DNA from: Thiothrix winogradskyi
GTDB lineage: Bacteria > Pseudomonadota > Gammaproteobacteria > Thiotrichales > Thiotrichaceae
Assembly: GCF_021650935.1 (NCBI RefSeq)
Contig: NZ_CP091244.1
Location: 2,976,001-3,040,000 of the forward strand
Direction of reading: 5' to 3'
Length of the DNA stretch: 64,000 nucleotides
The notes beneath the pieces were generated by a model. That model was not told the origin of the DNA, searched no databases, and worked only from the letters and a program-made list of their open reading frames with translations. Both the position numbers and the translations under genes were made by a program. Each line of letters starts with the position of its first letter. Positions within the stretch are counted from its first letter, which is position 1. Shown one piece after another: positions 33,301 to 42,300 of this stretch.

Positions 33301-36300
33301 TTCCGCCAACGTCGCTAATAACACCAATGGCACGGTGACACTAACCTGGAACAGTATTCCAACGGATATTAAGCTGGGTACAACGTTCATTCGCTTGCGC
33401 CTGACAACTGATGCAGCCGTTACCACCAGCACACCAGCCAATAATGCCAACGACGGTGAAGTGGAAGACTTCCCGATCGCCGTTGCCATTGACGTGCCGC
33501 CGGATAGCCCCAATGTCACTATCGTGCGCGGTGAAGACCAGACATGTAGCAGCACGATTTTCACCGATAACTTCGATGACTTAGCCAGCGAACAATATTT
33601 CGGCGCGAATATTTCTGCGACACCGTTTGTGATCCGCAACTGGACAGCAACCGGTGGTGGTAGCGATACCTATGCACGTACCGTGGAAGTTTCCCCGTTT
33701 GCTGCCACCCAAGGGCGTTCAATTTACTTTGGTAACGGCATGATGCGCCGGTTTTACCCCGATACTGGCGCGGCATTGGCGTTTGACGGTAACGGCAGGA
33801 TGCGAAACCCGCCGGATGCTGTAGAACTGCGTGATGACGTTGATGATATTAGCCCTAGCGTCAATACTCATGAATCTCATTGGGGGCCTGAGCCCGTCAC
33901 GCTATCGCGCACCTTTGCCTCCACTGCCGGGCAACGTTACCGCTTGTACTTCTCTGCCGTTCCTGAAGGCGGTGAGTGGAACCCCGGCATTATGCGGGTG
34001 GATACACCGAGTGGTTCGATACATTTCAAAGCACCGGGCAAGGATGAGGGTATCCAGAAATACCGTATCGAATTTACTGCTATTGGCACATCCTCAACTA
34101 TTCGCTTTGTGAATTACGGGCATATTGGTACCGATAACGGTTACTGCGACCCCAATTCCATCATTTCCGGACCATGGTGTACGGTGGGTGGTTTCCCGAC
34201 TGACAAGAAAGGCAATGAACTGATTATTGATGATGTGGCTGTGGCATTGGCATCTGCCTGCCCCAGTAGCAGTATTTCTGGCTCCGTTTATACCGACACT
34301 AACGGCAACAATGCTTTCGACACGGCAACAGAAACGGGTTTGGCAAATATCAGTGTTTCGCTGTATGACAATAATGGCACAACCGCCACGACCAACGATG
34401 ACAGCTTGATCGCAACCACGAGTACCGCCGCCAATGGCGCTTATAGTTTCACCAGTATCAGCTCAACACCACGCTATCGGGTTGAAGTCGATATCCGTGA
34501 TACGGACTTGCCCGCGAGTGCGCGTATCGGCACCACGAATCCATTGGCAGACATGACTGTTGCCGCTGGCAGCGCACTCACCAACCAGAATTTCGGGTTT
34601 GATTTGGCGTGTAATGCCAGTGCAGGGCAGTTCGGCGGGATCGCCTTCCGCGATTACAACCAGAACGGGATGCGCGAGCCTCAGGAAGAAGGGATTGCGG
34701 GTATCACGGTGACGGCTTACAACAGTGCGAATGCGGTAGCCGCTACTGGCACCACCGATGCACGCGGCTGGTATACCTTGAGCGGGCTGACCAATGGCAC
34801 ACAATACCGGCTGGAATACACCAACTTACCCAACGGGCTTTACCCCGGTGCAGCAGGCACCGATACCGCGAGTACGGTACGTTTTGTCACTGCCAGTGGC
34901 AATTGTGCTACGAACTTAGGCGTAAGTGACCCCATCGAATATTGCGAAATTGACCCATCGGTCGCCGCCTCCAACTTTGTCAATGGCAACCCCAGTGTGG
35001 CTGATGTTGGCAACTATGCCAGCCTATTTACCTTCCCTTACAATGCAACGGGTGATGCTTATAACCAAACGCCAGCCCCTGTCACCAAAGCCAATACCAG
35101 TCAAACGGGTGCGTTGTGGGGTATGGCTTATCAAAAAACTACCAGAACGTTATTTGCCTCCGCCGCCATGCGTCGCTTTGCCGGATTCGGTACCTTAGGC
35201 ACGGGTGGTATCTACAAAGTCGATATGACTGACCCGAACGCGGCGTATACCGGCGCAACGCCTTACGTTGACCTGCGCACCATCGGGATTGATACCGGCA
35301 ATGATGTGCGTGTCGCCGGGGATAGCTGTAATAATCTGGCAAGCGGCCCGTGGTCGCCTTCCCGTGACGTGGCTGCTTGGGATAAAGTCGGTAAAGTCGG
35401 TGTGGGTGATATTGACTATGACGAACGCGATAACCGTTTGTGGCTAGTCAACCTCAACGACCGCAAACTCTATGGCATTAACAACGTCAGTCCGACCACA
35501 ACACCCACCGCTGGCAGTGTGTTAGGGGGTTATGCGATTAACCTGCCCTCTCCTTACACCTGTGCCTCTGGGACATTCCGCCCTTGGGCAGTCAAATACC
35601 ATCGGGGTTATGTCTATGTGGGTGGTGTGTGTGATGCCGCCAGTGACCCTTACAACCTGAGCAAGGTGCGTGGTTATGTTTTGCGCTTCGACCCTGCTAA
35701 CACAGCGGCTGGGTTTAGCCATGTGAAAGATTTTGCGCTCAACCAGCCACGTCAAGGCTTCGGATATAGCAACGTTAGTGAATGGTCAGGTTGGTTGCCG
35801 CAAGCCGATGCCGTGAACGTGCGCCCGCAATTCCACTCACCTATTGTTGGCAATCTCGAATTCGATACCGACGGCTCGATCATTGTGGGCATTATTGACC
35901 GCGCTGGCTTACAAAAAGGCACAAACGCTTATGACGAGCCGGTATGCGATGACCCAACTCAGGACTATAGCGACACCATGGGTGATGTGTTACGCCTGTG
36001 TAAAACCGATACTGGCTACCTGAGCAATGCAGAACCGGGTTGCACAACGGTCATTCCTACCAATAGCAAAACCACCGATGAATATTACTGGGGTGATCTT
36101 GGTCCATCCAATAACGCGTGGGAAGGCATGAATGACATTGCTGCTGGGGGTTTAGCACTCGCACCGGGTAAAGAGCATGTCTTGGCATCCTCTTACGACG
36201 CCAATAGCTGGGGAACCAACGGCGTGGTATGGTTAAACAACCGTACCGGCGCAAAAGACAACGCTTACTCCTTATCTTGGACAACCCTCGGTAAAAGTAC

Positions 36301-39300
36301 CGGCATGGGTGAGCTGGAAGTGCTGTGTGACCCTGCGCCGACTGAGGTTGGCAACCGCGTGTGGCTCGACACGGATAAAGACGGTCTGCAAGATGCAGGG
36401 GAAGCGGGTATCAACAATGTCAACGTTACCCTCACCTGCGGCAGCGACAGTGCAACCACCATCACAAATACCAACGGTGAATACTATTTCAGTAATGCAC
36501 CGGGTAAAAATGCCACCTTCATGGGCAGTGGGGAAAGTTGCAGTTTAAGCATTGCTAACGCCCAAGCCAGCCTCAGTGGTTACACCCTCACCACACAAAA
36601 CGCTGACAGCAAAACCGACAACAATAGCCAAACCGACATCCGCGATTCGGATGCAGCAGTCAGTGGCAGCAATGCCGTTATCAATTTCACCGTTGGCAGT
36701 GGCGGGCAAAATAACCACGGGTTGGATTTCGGATATAAATCCAACGCAGTTCCCGGCACGATTACGGGTACTGTCTATACCGACAGCAACACCAACGACA
36801 CATTCGACGCTGGTACAGAGTCCGGTATTAGCTCTATCACCGTCACGCTGCTGAATGCTGCGAATAATGCTACCGTCGCCACCACCAGCACAGCGGCAGA
36901 TGGTACTTACAATTTCAGCGCTGTAGACCCTGCCTTGACCTACAACATTCAAGTGGATACAGCGGATACTGATTTACCCACAGGCTCGACCATTGGGACG
37001 CTCAACCCGCTGACTAACAAAACAGTAACAGCAGGCGGCACGCTGACAAACCAGAACTTTGGGTTTGATCTTGCGGGCAATAGAAGCATTTCCGGTAAAG
37101 TGTTTGAAGACAAGAACTACGGCGGCAGCGCTGGGCGTCCACTCAGTACCTCCGGCACTGCTGGTATTCTTGGCGTTCGCGTAGAACTCTACAATTCAAC
37201 CGGGGGATTTGTTACCAGCACCACCACGGCTGATGGTGGTCCGTACAGTTTTACTAATGTTGCCGCCGGTAATTACTACGTGCGTGTGGTCAATGACACC
37301 ATTCGCTCTACCCGCGCTGGTTCCAATGCAAGCGAGCGCGGTATCCAGACCTTCCGCAGTGATGGCACAAGCGCCGCCACCAATGAGGTCGGCGGACGTA
37401 ATCCCGCTGTCGTTGATAGTGGTGCAAACACGACAAACCAAACCCTGAACACAGCCACGTTCATGTTGTCCGGTGGCGGGCAAGCTCAGTCTGTCCAGCC
37501 CATCACGGTAACAAGTAGCGACATTGCCAACGCGAACTTCGGTTTCAACTTCAGTACCGTAGTCAACACCAATGACAGCGGACAAGGGTCATTGCGCCAA
37601 GGCATACTCAATATCAACTTGCTGGCAAATACTGGCTTGGCACAGGCAGGTCAAGACAACACCTATGGCGTCAACCCCGGCGTCATTAAGGAAGTATTGC
37701 TCTTCAACATTCCGGCAGCCAGCGATCCATTAGGTCGTACTGACATCTGCGGCGGCTCAACCTGTAAAATCACCATTAACACCCAGTTACCCGCTGTTGC
37801 CTTGGAACCCGCGATTATCGACGCCACCACCCAACCGGGTTATGTCGCCGGGACACCGGGTGTGCCACGTATTCATATCGTTCCGACTGCTGGGTTGGAT
37901 GCACGCGGTTTCACCATGGGCTATGACGCACCTGATAGTACCCTGCGTGGGTTTGCCATTACCGGTTTCAGGAACCTCCTGACCAATCGTGGTATTACTG
38001 TTGACAGTGAACGTACCCTAATCGAATCCAACTACATCGGCGTCAAACCCGATGGCACGGCAGATGGCAACGGTAACGGGATCGAACTGCAATATACCCA
38101 AAGTGCGGTCATCGGTGGTACAACCGCAGCCAAACGCAACATTATTTCTGCCAACAAGCGCTTGGGGATCTTCTTCAACACGGGTGCATCCGGTAGCGTC
38201 ATCCAGAACAACTTCATTGGTACTAACCCAGCAGGCACAGCGGCAATGGGCAATGAAACCACCGGGATCGACACCGAGGGCGGTTCCGGTACGAAGATTC
38301 TGGATAACGTCATTGCAGGCAACCCCTACCAAGGGATTGAACTGGGCTTTACCAGCGGTGGCCCCGGCACTGCCAACGCCATTATTCAAGGCAACCGTAT
38401 TGGCGTAGGCATCAATGGCGAAGCCATCGGTAATGGCACAGGTATCATCAACTACGGCGTGTCTAACGGACATACCATCGGTGGCACAGGCGCAGGTCAA
38501 GCCAACATCATTGCACACAACCTGTCCAATGGTATCAGCTTCTACAACAATAACAGTTCCGGTATCACCATCAGTGCCAACAGCATTTATGCCAATGGTG
38601 GGTTGGGGATTGACCTTGGCTTTAACGGCATTACCGTCAATGACGCCAACGATGCGGATGCAGGTGCTAACAACCTGCTCAACTTCCCGCTCCTGTCGAA
38701 TATCTCCATTTCCGGCAGCAATCTGGTCATCACGGGCTGTGCCCCTGCCGGTGCTACTGTGGAACTGTTTGAAGCCGATGTCAGCACTGGTGGCAAAGCC
38801 ACGCCCGGAACCAACAAATTCAGCAAGAGCAAGGATTACGGCGAAGGCCAGACCTACCTCACCAGCTTTGTGGAAGGCAGCGCAGCCGATACCGACAGCA
38901 GCAACTGTGTGCTGGCAACTGATGCCGACGGCAACAACCAGACAGGTATGAAAGCCTTCAGCGTCACGATTCCAGCACCTCCCAGTTTTGTGATCGGTGA
39001 CACCATGACCGCAACCGCAACCGTTGCAACGGTGGGTACATCAGAGTTCTCACCCGTTATTTCACTAACAGTCACACCGCCCATCGGTTGTAGCGTGCTG
39101 GATAATTTTGATAGCACCAGTGTGGAAACCATTAACCTCACCACTGCTGTGCCGGGACCCATTACGCAAACATGGAACGCCAATATTGATGCGCTGATCG
39201 GTGGCTCGCGAACCCTAACCCTTGGCCCTGCGCAACGCGGCACAGCCACCAACGGTTATGGGGTACTCGAAATTGCCAATAATTCTAGCACTGCTGCCCC

Positions 39301-42300
39301 CATGAAGCTGTGTTACAACGCCAATGGGGCTGGGTTAAATGTCAACCTCAGTCAAATCGAGAATATTCTGTTTAATGTCTGGGAAGATGAGCATCACAAC
39401 CCGAATGCCGCAACCCGCGCCAACATTCCGATGACGATCACCTTATCGGATGGATTCAACAGCGCCTCACTCACCCAAGACATGGTTAACCTTGTCTATC
39501 AACAACTGGGCGTTACCGTTGGTTGGGCGAATATCCGTTTTCCATTAGCCAACTTTAGCAACATCAATAACCTCAATCGCACCAATGTTCAAAGTGTCTG
39601 CATTGAAGTCGCTGGTAAGAATGGGCACGACTACTCTTTCCAAAAAGTCATGCTAGAAGACACTGCAACGTGTAAAAGTGTCTCAGGTAAAGTCTTTGAA
39701 GACGTGAATTACGGCGGTGGCGTAGGTCGAGCCATCAGTGCATCGGGTACTAAAGGCACACTCTCCACGCTACTGGAGTTGTATGACCATAACGGGCGGT
39801 TCATTGAAAATACCGCCACGGATAGCACGGGTAGTTATACTTTCCCAGCACTACTACCCGGCAATTACTACACCCGTGTGGTCAGCTCCAGCGTCAATAG
39901 TACCCGTAGCGGCACTAATGGGACTGAATTGGGTATCACCACCTACCGTACCGATGGTGTAACGCCAACAGTCAATCAAGTAGGTGGGCGCAATCCAAGC
40001 ACCCCTGATGCTGATACACACGACATGGAAGCCACCCTAAACACGAGCACCTTCCAATTCATCGGCGGGGCGCTGAACGGCAAACAGGCACAAGTGGTGC
40101 AACCCATCACGCTAGCCGCCACCAACCTCAGCGGTGTGGATTTCGGATTCAACTTTAGCACCGTGGTCAATGCCAATGACACCGGGCAAGGCTCCTTGCG
40201 TCAGGTCATCGCCAACGCCAACTTGCTGGCAAACACTGGTATGGCACAACCCGGCAGCAATTACGGTGTGAATACGGCACTGAATAAGGAAGTGCTGACT
40301 TTCAACATTCCTGCCAGTGGCGACCCGTTAGGGCGTACCGACATCTGCGGCAGTACAACCTGCAACATTACGGTTAATAGCCAACTCCCGGATATTACCG
40401 CCCCCCTGATTATTGACGGTACAACCCAACCCGGTTATGCCGCAGGCACACCGGGAATACCTCGCATCCGTATTTCGCCCGTTACCGGACTGGATGCACT
40501 TGGGATTTCCATTGCCTACAACGCACCGGACAGCACGGTACGCGGCTTGTCCATCACCGGCTTCCGCACACACAATATGAACCGCGCCATCAATGTGGCA
40601 GCGGCGCGTACCGTGGTGGAATCCAACTATATTGGGGTAAAACCGGATGGTACTGCCGATGCCAACGGTCAGGGCATCATGCTGGAATACGCCGATTCCG
40701 CCACCAGCATTATCGGCGGGACGACACCTGCAAAACGCAATATCATTTCCGGCAACTTGCGCTGGGGTATCGCCTACAATACCGGCGCAACCGCTGGCAC
40801 GATTCAAAACAACTTCATCGGCACTAATGTCGCCGGTACTGCGGCACTAGGCAACCAAGCCGGAGGTATTGATCTGGAAAGCGCCAACGACAGTGTGGTG
40901 CTGGATAACGTCATTGCAGGCAACGCAGGCGATGGCATTCAAATCGGCTTTACTAATGGATCTATCCTCACCAGTGGCTACACCATCCGAGGCAACCGTA
41001 TCGGTGTAGGCATCAATGGCGAAGCTATCGGCAATACCGGCCCTGGCATCATGAACTATGGCGGCTCCAGCAATCACCAGATTGGTGGCACAGCAGCCGG
41101 TCAGGCCAACATCATTGCCAACAATACCGGCGGTGGTATCAAACTGGCGGCTAATACTGCAAATATTAGCAACGTCATCAGCGGTAACAGCATTTACGCC
41201 AATGGCGGGCTAGGGATCGACCTCGGCAACAACGGCGTTACCGTCAATGACGCCAGTGACGCTGATGCTGGTGCAAATGATTTACTCAATTTCCCGACGC
41301 TCTCTGAAGCCAGTATGATTGGTGGCAACCTGACCGTGAAAGGCTGCGCCCCTACGGGTACAACCGTGGAATTGTTTGAAGCCGATGTGAGTGTTGGCGG
41401 CAAAGCGACACCGGGCGACAACAAGTTTGGTAAAAGCAAGGATTACGGCGAAGGTCAGACTTACCTTGCCAGCTTCGTGGAAGGCAGCGCCTCAGACACG
41501 GATTCCGCCAACTGTACCTTGCCAACTGATGCCGATGGCAACAACCAGACCGGCATGAAAGCCTTCAGCGTCACGATTCCAGCACCTCCCGGTTTTGTGA
41601 TCGGTGACACCATGACCGCAACCGCCACTATCAGCACCGCTGGCACATCAGAGTTCTCACCGACGATCCTATTACTGGAAGTGCGTGATATTGCCGGAAA
41701 AGTCTACGAAGACGTGAATTACGGCGGTGGCAACGGGCGTGCATTTAACGCCGGTCAAAGCATGGCAGGTATTAACGCTGCAACCATTGAGCTGCGCGAT
41801 ACCAGCAATAACCTACTCGCCTCGACCACAACGGCAGCCGATGGCAACTATACGTTCACCAGCGTTCCTGTAGGGACATACAACGTGCAAGTGGTAAATA
41901 GCAGCGTGCGCTCTACCCGCCCCGGCTCCAACGGCTCAGAACGCGGGGTTATTACCTACCGTACTGACGGTGCAGGAAATACTGTCAATGTAGCAGGCAC
42001 GACGTTCAGCCAAACCATTACCCTGAGTACTACCAATCTCAGCAATGTCAATTTCGGCTTCAATTTCGACACCGTGACCAATACCAATGACAGCGGTGCT
42101 GGTTCACTGCGTCAGTTCCTGATCAATGCGAATCTATTGGGTGGCGATGCTACACTGGCACAAGTCGGGCGTACTGCTGGCAAAGAAAATGCGATTTTGG
42201 AACTCTCCACCAGCGACCCGAATTACACCACGGGTTATTGGAGTATCCCGTTGCAAAGTGCCCTACCCAGCATTACTGCGCCTATTGTATTAGATGCCTC

